From positions 1 to 64,000 of the forward strand of contig CAYULW010000006.1 of the NCBI GenBank assembly GCA_964445815.1: a stretch of 64,000 nt of DNA, written 5' to 3'. The notes beneath the pieces were generated by a model that saw only the letters and a program-made list of their open reading frames with translations, was not told where the DNA came from and ran no database searches. The DNA is from CAYULW01 sp964445815. Lineage in GTDB: Bacteria; Bacteroidota; Bacteroidia; Flavobacteriales_E; Vicingaceae. Positions 8,779-17,201 of the stretch are shown here, piece after piece (the first letter of the stretch is position 1; each line of letters opens with the position of its first letter). Made by a program: the position numbers and the translations under genes.

Positions 8779-9819
8779 ATGAAAAATAGTCTGCTTTTAT
8801 GTTTCCTTCTTGGCTCTTTGCTTTCCTGTTTTGATGCTCAGGAGACAAAGGAAAAAGTCGCTTCAGAGCAAATATCTGTTGACTCTCTGCAACCATTGAG
8901 TGATCGTCAACTTGATAGCCTAAACAATGCTATTCGACAGGACATCAATAATGCTGATTTGTATATAGCCCGCTCTTTATATTTTGAGAATCAGGGACAA
9001 ATAGCTGAAGCGAAGAATGATCTTGACCGTGCTTATCTTATTGATACAACTGCCGTAAAGCCCTTAATAGCTTATGCTGACTACTGGATCAAAAGGGGGA
9101 AACTTGGTTTTGCTTTAGATGTTTTGGAAAGAGCAAGCAGGCACCATTCAAATTCAGCAGATGTATATGTGAAGCTGAGCGAACTGTATTTGGTTGCAAG
9201 AAACAATGTAAAATCATTAGAATACGCAGACCGAGCAATTAAACATGACATGTTTAATGCGAAAGCCTATTATTTAAAGGGATTTAACTTTATAGAAATT
9301 GGCGATACAACTAAAGCCATCAGCAGCTATCAGACTGCGGTGGAGCAGAATCCGGAATACTTCGAAGCCTATTTGGAACTAGGTGTACTATATGCAGAGT
9401 TAAACAATGATCTCGCCATTCAATACTATGATAATGCTTTGAGCATTAGACCGAATGAAAGAAATGTACTTTATTCAAAGGGAATGTATTATCAGGAACA
9501 TGAAATGTATAACGAGGCCATGAAAACCTATCACGAGGCGATAAAACGCTTTCCTGATTTTAGGGAGGCCCATTACAATATGGGCTATGTACACATGTAC
9601 TATTTACAATTGTATAAAGAAGCTATTCGATACTTTACGGATGCGATTAAGGTTGATCCTAATTACTATCAAGCGTATTATAATAGAGGATATTCTTTTG
9701 AGCTATTGGGAGATGTAAACAATGCGCTTAAAGATTACGAGTATGCATTGAAGATAAAACCAGATTATACCATAGCTGCAGAGGGAATGAGTCGAGTTAA
9801 CCGTCCTATTGAACAATGA
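8779..9819 (+). CDS. Tetratricopeptide-repeat lipoprotein
   Basis: This 346-residue protein begins with a lipoprotein signal (MKNSLLLCFLLGSLLSC; lipobox LLSC, lipid cysteine at residue 17), followed by a linker and about seven TPR units from residue 45 on (for example AKAYYLKGFNFIEIGDTTKAI, AYYNRGYSFELLGDVNNAL). TPRs mediate protein contacts, so a scaffold role in the envelope is likely. The lipobox fixes the start at 8779, immediately after the recA terminator. Its end overlaps the next gene by ATGA (9816-9819), indicating translational coupling. Partner unknown. Confidence 0.9.
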   Translation: MKNSLLLCFLLGSLLSCFDAQETKEKVASEQISVDSLQPLSDRQLDSLNNAIRQDINNADLYIARSLYFENQGQIAEAKNDLDRAYLIDTTAVKPLIAYADYWIKRGKLGFALDVLERASRHHSNSADVYVKLSELYLVARNNVKSLEYADRAIKHDMFNAKAYYLKGFNFIEIGDTTKAISSYQTAVEQNPEYFEAYLELGVLYAELNNDLAIQYYDNALSIRPNERNVLYSKGMYYQEHEMYNEAMKTYHEAIKRFPDFREAHYNMGYVHMYYLQLYKEAIRYFTDAIKVDPNYYQAYYNRGYSFELLGDVNNALKDYEYALKIKPDYTIAAEGMSRVNRPIEQ

Positions 9820-11675
9820 ATATACTCTCTGTTGACGCCTTATCAAAGCGTTTAGGCGAAAGATTATTATTTTCAGATGTTAGCTTTGGTGCCAATAAAG
9901 GACAAAAGCTAGCACTAATAGCAAAGAATGGAGAAGGAAAGACCACTCTGCTTGAGCTGCTTATCGGAAGGCAACAACCGGATGAAGGCCTTGTGACATG
10001 GCGGAAAGGAACACGTATCGGTTATCTCGAACAAGATGAAGACTTCTCCGGCTTCTCAACAATTAAGGACCTCTTTGAAAAAGATGATAATAAATACACT
10101 CAAGCAAAAGAGGCTTACCAAAAAGCGCTGAGCCATCCGGAACAAAAGAATCAACTTGACCAGGCCATAAAATTAATGGATGCAATTGGTGCATGGGAAT
10201 ACGAAGACAAAGTAGAATCACTTTTAGAGGTATTTAACTTACAACATCTTCCTAAAGAGCAGTCTTTAAATCACCTTTCCGGGGGTCAGAGGAAAAGATT
10301 AAGTCTGGTCAAGTTATTGCTTCAAGAACCTGACTTTTATATTCTTGATGAACCAACCAATCACTTGGATGTAAGCATGATCGAATGGCTGGAGGATTAT
10401 TTTTCTGATGAAGAGAAAAGCCTTTTAATGGTGACACATGACCGCTACTTCCTGAATAGAGTGTCCAATCTTATTTTGGAACTGGATCGCTCGCAGGTGA
10501 TGAGTTATTCTGGGGATTATGAATATTATTTAGAGAAGAAAACGGCACAGGAGGATATTTTGTTGAGTGAAATTGACAAAGCCAAAAACCTTTATCGAAA
10601 GGAGGTTGAGTGGATGCGAAGAATGCCCAAAGCAAGAGGCACAAAAGCAAAGTCCAGAGTGGATGCCTTTTATGACGTAAAAGCAAAAGCAAAGCAGAAA
10701 ATAAAGAAAGATAACCTGCAATTAAATGTAAAATCAGAGCGTTTGGGCAGTAAGATTTTAGAAATTCATCATCTTTCTAAGGCTTACGATGACTTGAAGA
10801 TCATTGAGGATTTCTCCTATACTTTCAAACGTTTTGAAAACATAGGTATAGCCGGAAAGAATGGAGTGGGGAAGAGCACCTTTCTCAATTTATTGTTAGG
10901 CAATCAAAGGGCAGACAAGGGGAAAATTGTGAAGGGTGAGACGGTGAAATTTGGCTATTATTCTCAGGATGGGATGCAGCTAAAGGAAGATCAGCGAATT
11001 ATTGATGTAGTGAAGGACATCGCTGAGGTTATACCACTCGAGAAAGGAAGAAAAATTACAGCTTCTCAACTATTGGAGCGCTTTCTTTTTTCACCAAAAC
11101 AACAGTATACTTATGTTTCTAAGCTAAGTGGAGGAGAGAAAAAGCGACTGTATCTATTAACGATATTGATGGACAATCCCAATTTTCTAATTCTCGATGA
11201 ACCAACCAATGATTTAGATATTAAAACAATTGGCATACTTGAAGATTTTCTTGAACAATTTCAAGGATGCATATTAATTGTCAGTCATGATCGGGCTTTT
11301 GTTGATCGCTTGGCTAATCACATTTTCTGGTTTCAGGGTGAAGGTAAAATAAAGGACTTTAACGGAACGTATTCGGATCTAATTCTTGAACAGAAAAAAA
11401 GAGATGAACAATTAAAAGTCCAAGTAGTGCATCAGGAAAGGGAAGTATCAGACTCGAGCACGCAAAAGTTGTCGTATGAAGAAAGAAAGAAATACAATAA
11501 GCTTGAAAAAGAGATAGAAAAACTGGAACAAGAGAAGTCTAAGTTAAATGAAGAGATTTACAATGAAGAGCTTGCTCTTGATGATTTAACTGATAAGACC
11601 CAAAAACTACAGCAGTTGGAGAATCAAATTGAAGAGAAAACAATGGAATGGCTTGAGTTAGCCGAAAGAGCCTAA
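9816..11675 (+). CDS. ABC-F family ATPase, Uup-like
   Basis: This 619-residue soluble protein has two ATPase domains and no membrane segment. Signatures are LSGGQRKR and LSGGEKKR, with Walker B runs YILDEPTNHLD and LILDEPTNDLD. A charged inter-domain linker lies around residues 240-300, and a C-terminal coiled coil (YEERKKYNKLEKEIEKLEQE...) resembles the Uup DNA-binding tail. ABC-F proteins act on ribosomes; Uup is linked to DNA and ribosome stability. The first P-loop reads AKNGEGKTT, with Ala replacing the usual leading Gly; the second is GKNGVGKST. It overlaps the convergent yigZ by 18 nt. Confidence 0.93.
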   Translation: MNILSVDALSKRLGERLLFSDVSFGANKGQKLALIAKNGEGKTTLLELLIGRQQPDEGLVTWRKGTRIGYLEQDEDFSGFSTIKDLFEKDDNKYTQAKEAYQKALSHPEQKNQLDQAIKLMDAIGAWEYEDKVESLLEVFNLQHLPKEQSLNHLSGGQRKRLSLVKLLLQEPDFYILDEPTNHLDVSMIEWLEDYFSDEEKSLLMVTHDRYFLNRVSNLILELDRSQVMSYSGDYEYYLEKKTAQEDILLSEIDKAKNLYRKEVEWMRRMPKARGTKAKSRVDAFYDVKAKAKQKIKKDNLQLNVKSERLGSKILEIHHLSKAYDDLKIIEDFSYTFKRFENIGIAGKNGVGKSTFLNLLLGNQRADKGKIVKGETVKFGYYSQDGMQLKEDQRIIDVVKDIAEVIPLEKGRKITASQLLERFLFSPKQQYTYVSKLSGGEKKRLYLLTILMDNPNFLILDEPTNDLDIKTIGILEDFLEQFQGCILIVSHDRAFVDRLANHIFWFQGEGKIKDFNGTYSDLILEQKKRDEQLKVQVVHQEREVSDSSTQKLSYEERKKYNKLEKEIEKLEQEKSKLNEEIYNEELALDDLTDKTQKLQQLENQIEEKTMEWLELAERA

Positions 11676-12233
11676 GTGACTAAGTGAGTTTGTCAATTGC
11701 TCTTTTATCTCTGACTCAACTTCTAGATCAAAATGTACTTTTTGCCCTTGCTTTATCTGATTTTCCACCTTTAATTGACCGAGTATAGCAATAACCTCTC
11801 CCATATTTGTATAGTCACATGAAAAATGCAGTTTTTGGGAGATCTTTTTTTCAATCACAGTGGACTCATTTAGAGCCCCTTTTGCAGCTTCTTTATACGC
11901 ATTGATTAAGCCGGATACACCGAGTTTTGTTCCTCCAAAATAGCGCACAACGACAACAAGAACATGACTTAAGCCTTTCGATTTGATCTGACCTAAGATA
12001 GGTGCTCCAGCCGAGTTGTTCGGTTCTCCGTCATCATTGGCAATATAATAATCCTGATTGTTTTCTTGAATTAAAAAGGCATAGCAAAAATGCCTTGCTT
12101 TTGAATGCCCTTCTTTTAATTGGTCAATAAAAGGCTTGACTTGGTTTTTGTTATTGAGTGGAAATGCATAGGCAAAAAATTTACTTCCTCTATCCTTGAA
12201 CAAAAAGCTGGATGTCTTACGAATTGTTTTCAA
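11658..12233 (-). CDS. yigZ: YigZ/IMPACT family protein
   Basis: The UPF0029 signature is clear in this 191-residue protein: DGEPNNSAGAPIL followed by VVVVRYFGGTKLGVSGLI. The C-terminal ferredoxin-like half (IGEVIAILGQLK-type segment) is also present. The family is linked to translation control (IMPACT binds GCN1 in eukaryotes); the bacterial role is unclear. The start appears to be TTG 12233, 1 nt after the EamA stop; no ATG gives a better N-terminus, and KTIRKTSSFLFKDRGSKF aligns with family starts. The 3' end overlaps the ABC-F gene. Confidence 0.9.
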   Translation of the reverse strand: MKTIRKTSSFLFKDRGSKFFAYAFPLNNKNQVKPFIDQLKEGHSKARHFCYAFLIQENNQDYYIANDDGEPNNSAGAPILGQIKSKGLSHVLVVVVRYFGGTKLGVSGLINAYKEAAKGALNESTVIEKKISQKLHFSCDYTNMGEVIAILGQLKVENQIKQGQKVHFDLEVESEIKEQLTNSLSHLGSFG

Positions 12234-12234
12234 A

Positions 12235-13092
12235 TCAATGGATGGAAATAAAGATGATGGCCAAGACAGAAACTATGACTCCAATTTTATTTTTGAAGCT
12301 CAATTGCTCTTTAAATAAGGCAATCGCTATGGCAGAGGTCACTAAAACGACTGAGACATTGTTGATTGGAAATACAACACTACTTTCCAAACCAGATAAG
12401 GCTAAACATTGAATAATGAAGTAAATAGAACCATAGTTAATGAGTCCTAAAATAATACCGGCGAGAATGCTCTTAAGCTGAATTTTATGAATTTGCCTTT
12501 TAACAAGTAATACTAAAGTGCCGGCTAAAAATGCTGTTAAAAATGTTAGTGCTGTGAATAGTTTTGAGTCGCTTTCCGTTTTTAAATCATTAACCTGAGT
12601 GTAGTTGAGAAAGGTGTCTATAAAACCTGAGCCAAGAAATAGAATGAGAGGGAGTAAAAGAGACTTGCTTAGCTTTGTAGTATTCGACTTGACAGAAGAC
12701 AAATAGACTCCTATAAGCGCCAATATAATTCCAACAGCTTTTAAAACGGTGACTGAATCATTGTAATAAATAATGGCAAAGCATACAGGAATCACTAAGG
12801 CCATCTTATTGGCGATGGCTGCTACTGAAGCACCGTTTCTTTGTGCTGTTAATGCCATTACATTAAATAAGCTAATGAATACTATTCCTAAGAATATACC
12901 ATTAGCGGTCCACTCTGAATTTAAGAGTGGCTCTAGTGTCATCAATTCTCTGTTATGTATTATACCAATAAGTCCTGCGCAGAGGTAATTAATAACTATT
13001 GCTTCAAAATTTTTGACCTTAAATATCTGGAAGTACTTAAAGATTAGAAATATAGAAGAAGAGCAAAGAATGCTTAGAATTAGATAAATCAT
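12235..13092 (-). CDS. EamA/DMT family membrane transporter
   Basis: This 285-residue inner-membrane protein has about ten hydrophobic segments arranged as two EamA halves, the drug/metabolite transporter fold. Substrate cannot be read from sequence. The ATG at 13092 overlaps the ribD stop by ATGA (13089-13092), so it is translated from the ribD mRNA. A link to flavin or precursor export is possible only from context. Confidence 0.88.
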   Translation of the reverse strand: MIYLILSILCSSSIFLIFKYFQIFKVKNFEAIVINYLCAGLIGIIHNRELMTLEPLLNSEWTANGIFLGIVFISLFNVMALTAQRNGASVAAIANKMALVIPVCFAIIYYNDSVTVLKAVGIILALIGVYLSSVKSNTTKLSKSLLLPLILFLGSGFIDTFLNYTQVNDLKTESDSKLFTALTFLTAFLAGTLVLLVKRQIHKIQLKSILAGIILGLINYGSIYFIIQCLALSGLESSVVFPINNVSVVLVTSAIAIALFKEQLSFKNKIGVIVSVLAIIFISIH

Positions 13093-14138
13093 TCGGAATG
13101 GTTTAAATAAGTGTTCAATACATCTTGTTCTATCTTTTGTTGTCTTGTTAGCAGACTCGAATGGATTGAAGGTGAGAGAATGCCATTTCCGAATGTTTTT
13201 TGTCCAATAAACTGTCTGGCTTCATCCCATAAGTTTTGCTCAATAAATTGTTTGATGGTATAGGCACCACCTTCCACAATTACAGATTGAATATTTAATT
13301 CATAAAGCGTTTTCATCAATTGAGGAAGGATATTTTTATTAAAGTCTAGAGAAATGTATTGGATATGCGCCTTGCTTTCGTTCTTATGATTATTAAAGAT
13401 GATTGTCTTTGCATCAGATCTGAATAAAGGCGAATCCTCTGAGACCTCCAGTTCTCTATCAATGATTAATCGAGTAGGAGATGCACCTTTTACTAGGCGT
13501 GTTGTTAAGCTGGGTTGGTCTACTAGTGCTGTGTTCTTGCCGATGAGAATGGCCGACTCTTCTGCTCTCCATAGATGGACCAACGTTTTGGAGCTTTGAC
13601 TTGTAATCCAATTGTCTTCAAAGTCCGGATCAGAACTTAATCGACTCAAAAAACCATCTTGAGTCTCAGCCCACTTCAGAATAATGTATGGTCTTTTCTT
13701 TTGGTGGAAAGTAAAGAAGCGACGATTTATATGCTGTCCTTTTTCTTCTAATATTCCGGTTTTAACCTTAGTGTTATGTCTTTTCAATAGATCTATGCCT
13801 TTTCCATCTACTTCAGCATGAGGGTCTCTGTTACTGATAATTACTTTCGGAATCTTATGCTTGACAATTAACTCAGCACAAGGAGGTGTTTTTCCAAAGT
13901 GAGCACAAGGCTCCAAGTTAACATAAAGCGTCGCATCTTTGAGTTGCGCTTTGTCTTGAACAGCATTTATGGCATTTACCTCTGCATGGGCTTCTCCATA
14001 CTTTTGGTGATAACCTTCTCCTATGATCTTCCCATCGTTTACAATAACGCATCCAACTCTCGGGTTAGGACTTGTATCCAGCTTTCCTTTTTGAGCCAGC
14101 TCAAAGCATCGGTGCATGTAAAATTCATGTTCATTCAT
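13089..14138 (-). CDS. ribD: Bifunctional riboflavin deaminase/reductase RibD
   Basis: RibD carries out two steps of riboflavin synthesis: deamination of the diaminopyrimidine product of GTP cyclohydrolase II, then NADPH reduction of its ribose. In the 349-residue protein, residues 1-145 form the deaminase with zinc ligands in HAEVNA and PCAHFGKTPPC, and the rest is the reductase (ILKWAETQDG, WITSQSSK, VEGGAYTIKQF). A full promoter (TTG-18-TATTTTTG) ends 7 nt before the ATG. It heads a ribD-eamA-yigZ operon and is divergent from prmC. Confidence 0.97.
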   Translation of the reverse strand: MNEHEFYMHRCFELAQKGKLDTSPNPRVGCVIVNDGKIIGEGYHQKYGEAHAEVNAINAVQDKAQLKDATLYVNLEPCAHFGKTPPCAELIVKHKIPKVIISNRDPHAEVDGKGIDLLKRHNTKVKTGILEEKGQHINRRFFTFHQKKRPYIILKWAETQDGFLSRLSSDPDFEDNWITSQSSKTLVHLWRAEESAILIGKNTALVDQPSLTTRLVKGASPTRLIIDRELEVSEDSPLFRSDAKTIIFNNHKNESKAHIQYISLDFNKNILPQLMKTLYELNIQSVIVEGGAYTIKQFIEQNLWDEARQFIGQKTFGNGILSPSIHSSLLTRQQKIEQDVLNTYLNHSE

Positions 14139-14145
14139 GAAGCTT

Positions 14146-14174
14146 CAAAAATAAAGAAATGCTAATTTCGACAA
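14146..14174 (-). promoter_or_regulatory. Promoter of ribD
   Basis: On the minus strand a -33 TTG (14172-14174) is followed after 18 bp by TATTTTTG (14146-14153), an exact Bacteroidota promoter. Only 7 nt separate the -7 box from the ribD ATG, so the mRNA leader would be at most a few bases. Confidence 0.75.
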
Positions 14175-14182
14175 CTCTGCTT

Positions 14183-15025
14183 ATGACGGTAAAAGAAGTC
14201 CATCAACTCTTAAAAGAAAGTTTGAATGAAGTGCTCTCGGAATATGAGATCAAAGAGCATATACGACTAATTATGGATGCCGTATTTGGGTACTCAAGTG
14301 CTGATGTGATATTAAATGGTGAGCAAGAGTTGACGCTGAATCAATTGAAACAGATTGAAAAGATTATAAAAGAGCTGTCTTCAAGCAAACCTTTACAATA
14401 CATTTTAGGTTATACTTATTTCTATGGGAGAGAGTTTTTTGTAGACGAAAGAGCGCTTATTCCAAGACCTGAAACCGAAGAATTGACTCAGATTATTTTA
14501 GAGCGAGAGAAAGAAAAATCAATATCAGTTTTAGATATAGGCACAGGTAGCGCATGTATTCCAATTAGCTTGAAATTGGAAGGAAGATATCATGAAGTGG
14601 AAGGACTTGAGGTTTCAAAACCAGCCTTGGAATTGGCTAAAGAAAATGCAAATAAGCTAGAGGCGGACGTACATCTTTTTCAGATGGATATTCTTTCTCA
14701 AGTGCCTGACAAGTTTTATGACGTTGTGGTGAGTAATCCACCTTATGTAAAAAGAGAGGAATTGAATGACCTTGACTCTAATGTTGTGGAATTTGAACCG
14801 GTAATTGCTTTGGCTCCTCAAAGTGATGATCCTTTACTTTTTTACAAAAGAATGTTAGAGATAAATGATCAAATTTTGAAGAAAGGAGGGCGTCTCTATT
14901 GGGAGATACATGAAGATCTTGGACCAGAAGTACTTAATTTGCTTTCACCTGACCGTTTTTCAAACATAGAGTTAAAGGAAGATATGTTTGGGAGAGATCG
15001 TTTTGTTTTTGCTGTTAAGCTTTAA
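14183..15025 (+). CDS. prmC: Release-factor glutamine methyltransferase
   Basis: PrmC methylates the glutamine of the GGQ motif in release factors RF1 and RF2. The 280-residue protein has the substrate-side helical N-domain, ALIPRPETEEL, the SAM-binding VLDIGTGSACIPISL and the catalytic NPPYV. ATG 14183 (MTVKEVHQLL) is chosen over an ATG at 14159 because the latter adds a non-homologous ISTTLL segment. An imperfect -7 box TAATTTCG lies at 14163-14170. The stop overlaps the convergent ABC exporter by TTAA (15022-15025). Confidence 0.95.
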   Translation: MTVKEVHQLLKESLNEVLSEYEIKEHIRLIMDAVFGYSSADVILNGEQELTLNQLKQIEKIIKELSSSKPLQYILGYTYFYGREFFVDERALIPRPETEELTQIILEREKEKSISVLDIGTGSACIPISLKLEGRYHEVEGLEVSKPALELAKENANKLEADVHLFQMDILSQVPDKFYDVVVSNPPYVKREELNDLDSNVVEFEPVIALAPQSDDPLLFYKRMLEINDQILKKGGRLYWEIHEDLGPEVLNLLSPDRFSNIELKEDMFGRDRFVFAVKL

Positions 15026-16812
15026 GTTTGAAGTGACCTTAATTCTTGATATAGTCCCTTCTCTTTTGCTAAGAGTTCCTGATGGTTACCCATTTCAATT
15101 AATTCCCCATCTTTAATTACAATGATCTTATCAGCATTCTGAATGGTTGACAATCTGTGTGCTATGACTATCGAGGTTCGGCCTGACATCAATTTTTCCA
15201 AAGCTTCTTGAACCAATGTTTCCGATTTCGAATCCAATGAGCTGGTTGCTTCATCCAGGATTAAGATTTTTGGATTTTTAAGTATCGCTCTGGCTATGGC
15301 TACTCTCTGTCTTTGACCACCAGAGAGCTGAACACCTCTTTCACCAACAACAGTATCAAACTTTTCAGGAAAAGATTCGATAAAATCTAAAGCATTGGCT
15401 TGTCTGGCAGCTTCAATAATTTGTTCATGATTGGCGTCAGGATTACCATATCGGATGTTTTCGTAGATACTTCCACCAAATAGCAATACTTCTTGTGGAA
15501 CTATGGCCATGCTAGAGCGCAATTCCTTAAGTGTGTATTCATTGTTCTCTATACCATCAATCTTGATTTGTCCGTCTTGGGCATCATAGAATCGCATAAT
15601 CAAAGAAGTGATCGTAGATTTTCCTGCACCGGAAGGACCAACAATGGCAATTGTTTCTCCGGCTTTGGCATTGAAGCTTAAATTTTTGAGAACTGGGATA
15701 TCCGGACGATTGGGATATGAAAATGAAATGTTCAGGAAACTAATTTCTCCCTTCTCAATTTTTTTATCTGATGATAAAGTGTTTTTTTCTTCTCTTTCTT
15801 CATCAAACAACTCAAGTAGATTTTCAGTTGCACCTATGGCTTTTTGCAGTTGAGAATAAAGGTCTGCAATTCCACCGAGAGAGGCCCCGACAAAAACGGA
15901 GTAAAGAATAAAAGTGAAAAGCTTGCCAATACTCAAAGCTTCTTCCTGTACGAGGATCACACCATACCAAATGACAACGATTATAGATCCGAATAAACAA
16001 AAAATGAGAAAGGCGGCGAAAGCCCCTCGCCATTTGGCTCCCTTGATTGAAACATCGACCACTTCTTCTGTTTTGTGTTTGTACCTTAAGATTTCGAATG
16101 GTTCATTCACAAAAGCCTTTACCGTGGCTATGGCTTGTAAAGTTTCTTCAACAATGACATTTGAATCAGCCACTTGATTTTGCGCTTCCTTTGATAGGGT
16201 TTTGATCTTTTTTCCGAAGGTGACTGCTATGATAACAACAACCGGAACAATGGAAAGCATTAATAAAGTCAGTTTGATAGAAAGGTAGGAGAGTAAAGCT
16301 ATACCAACTGTAATGATGATGATTTGCCTCAAGAATTCAGCAATGGTTGTGGTCAATGTTTCCTGTAAAAGAGAAATATCCGAGCTGATTCTACTATTTA
16401 GCTCTCCAACTCTTCTTTCAGAAAAAAAGAGCATTTTAAGATGGATCAATTGTTCGTAGGTGGCCTGACGGAGGCTTGCTAATGTCTTTTGAGTAACAAT
16501 GGCAAAAAGATATATTCTGAAGTAGGAGAAAATAGCATTCAAAAGAAAAACACCTAGTAATAATAATGCAATTTCATTGATCTTTTCGATGATCTCTCCA
16601 CTAGCCGCATCAACAAGTTCTCCTGTCAAATAAGGGAATACCATGGAAGAAATGGAAGAGAGGAATAAAAAGACCAAACCAATTGCGAATGTTCCGGAAT
16701 AAGGTTTGACATATTTAAAGAGTCGCAATGACTTCTTTAAGGCCGCTTTTGTGATGCGTTTTTTAGGATAGTCGTCTTTGTCTTTCTGTTTTCTTCTGCC
16801 AAATCCGGCCAT
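15022..16812 (-). CDS. ABC exporter, fused permease-ATPase (MsbA/LmrA-like)
   Basis: This 596-residue half-transporter has six membrane segments (residues about 35-310) and a C-terminal ATPase with Walker A GPSGAGKST, signature LSGGQRQR, Walker B ILILDEATSSLD and H-loop IAHRLST. Such homodimeric exporters flip lipids (MsbA) or export drugs; the lipid A genes nearby make a lipid role possible but unproven. ATG 16812 (MAGFGRRKQ) is chosen over an upstream TTG (16842). A TATTTTTG box lies 17 nt upstream. Confidence 0.92.
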   Translation of the reverse strand: MAGFGRRKQKDKDDYPKKRITKAALKKSLRLFKYVKPYSGTFAIGLVFLFLSSISSMVFPYLTGELVDAASGEIIEKINEIALLLLGVFLLNAIFSYFRIYLFAIVTQKTLASLRQATYEQLIHLKMLFFSERRVGELNSRISSDISLLQETLTTTIAEFLRQIIIITVGIALLSYLSIKLTLLMLSIVPVVVIIAVTFGKKIKTLSKEAQNQVADSNVIVEETLQAIATVKAFVNEPFEILRYKHKTEEVVDVSIKGAKWRGAFAAFLIFCLFGSIIVVIWYGVILVQEEALSIGKLFTFILYSVFVGASLGGIADLYSQLQKAIGATENLLELFDEEREEKNTLSSDKKIEKGEISFLNISFSYPNRPDIPVLKNLSFNAKAGETIAIVGPSGAGKSTITSLIMRFYDAQDGQIKIDGIENNEYTLKELRSSMAIVPQEVLLFGGSIYENIRYGNPDANHEQIIEAARQANALDFIESFPEKFDTVVGERGVQLSGGQRQRVAIARAILKNPKILILDEATSSLDSKSETLVQEALEKLMSGRTSIVIAHRLSTIQNADKIIVIKDGELIEMGNHQELLAKEKGLYQELRSLQT

Positions 16813-16829
16813 ACTTGAGTAATTTTGAT

Positions 16830-16837
16830 CAAAAATA
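16830..16837 (-). promoter_or_regulatory. -7 promoter box for the ABC exporter
   Basis: Minus-strand TATTTTTG, an exact TAnnTTTG match, 17 nt before the chosen ATG at 16812. This supports that start, because the longer TTG start at 16842 would lie upstream of the box. No clear -33 TTG. Confidence 0.5.
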
Positions 16838-16888
16838 ATCAAACGGGCTTCGATGCTAGAGTGAATTGCAAAATAATTTCTGCTTTAT

Positions 16889-16920
16889 TTGTAGCTTGTT
16901 TGAAAAAATAACTACTTTTG
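16889..16920 (+). promoter_or_regulatory. Promoter of rpmH
   Basis: TTG at 16889-16891, then a 21 bp spacer, then TACTTTTG at 16913-16920, an exact -7 match. The predicted leader of the L34 mRNA is about 28 nt. Confidence 0.7.
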
Positions 16921-16952
16921 CCACCCGTTTTCAAAGACAAAAATTATAGAAG

Positions 16953-17105
16953 ATGAAAAGAACTTATCAACCTTCGAAGAGAAAGAGAAGAAATAAGCAC
17001 GGCTTTAGAAGTAGAATGGCTACTGCTAATGGAAGAAAAGTGTTGAATAGCAGAAGAGCAAAAGGAAGAAAGAGAGTGTCAGTAAGTTCTGAGCGCAGAT
17101 CATAA
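16953..17105 (+). CDS. rpmH: 50S ribosomal protein bL34
   Basis: A 50-residue, very basic protein beginning [20 protein letters not shown], the universally conserved L34 signature, with [11 protein letters not shown] and RRAKGRK following. It is a structural protein of the large ribosomal subunit. It stands alone with its own promoter and a strong terminator; the dnaA/rnpA neighbours typical of many other bacteria are absent. It ends ERRS, slightly shorter than many homologues. Confidence 0.97.
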   Translation: MKRTYQPSKRKRRNKHGFRSRMATANGRKVLNSRRAKGRKRVSVSSERRS

Positions 17106-17123
17106 TTGAAATATATGTTTATT

Positions 17124-17153
17124 AAAAGGGGATCAAAATGATCCCCTTTTTTT
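17124..17153 (+). terminator. Intrinsic terminator after rpmH
   Basis: Stem GGGGATCA (17128-17135) pairs with TGATCCCC (17139-17146) around a 3-base loop, flanked by A4 and T7 tracts. Confidence 0.92.
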
Positions 17154-17189
17154 ATGCTCACTTTGGTACAAAAGCTCTTTGATTTGTTC

Positions 17190-17197
17190 TAAATTTG
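17190..17197 (+). promoter_or_regulatory. -7 box 4 nt before gap
   Basis: TAAATTTG matches TAnnTTTG exactly and is followed by GAAC and the ATG at 17202. The nearest TTG (17163-17165) is 24 bp upstream, slightly long. If used, transcription would start at or next to the start codon. Confidence 0.5.
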
Positions 17198-17201
17198 GAA
17201 C

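Noticed and set aside
14163..14170. TAATTTCG as a firm promoter box for prmC
   Set aside because: It deviates from TAnnTTTG at one position and no -33 TTG is found, so it is mentioned only within the prmC entry.
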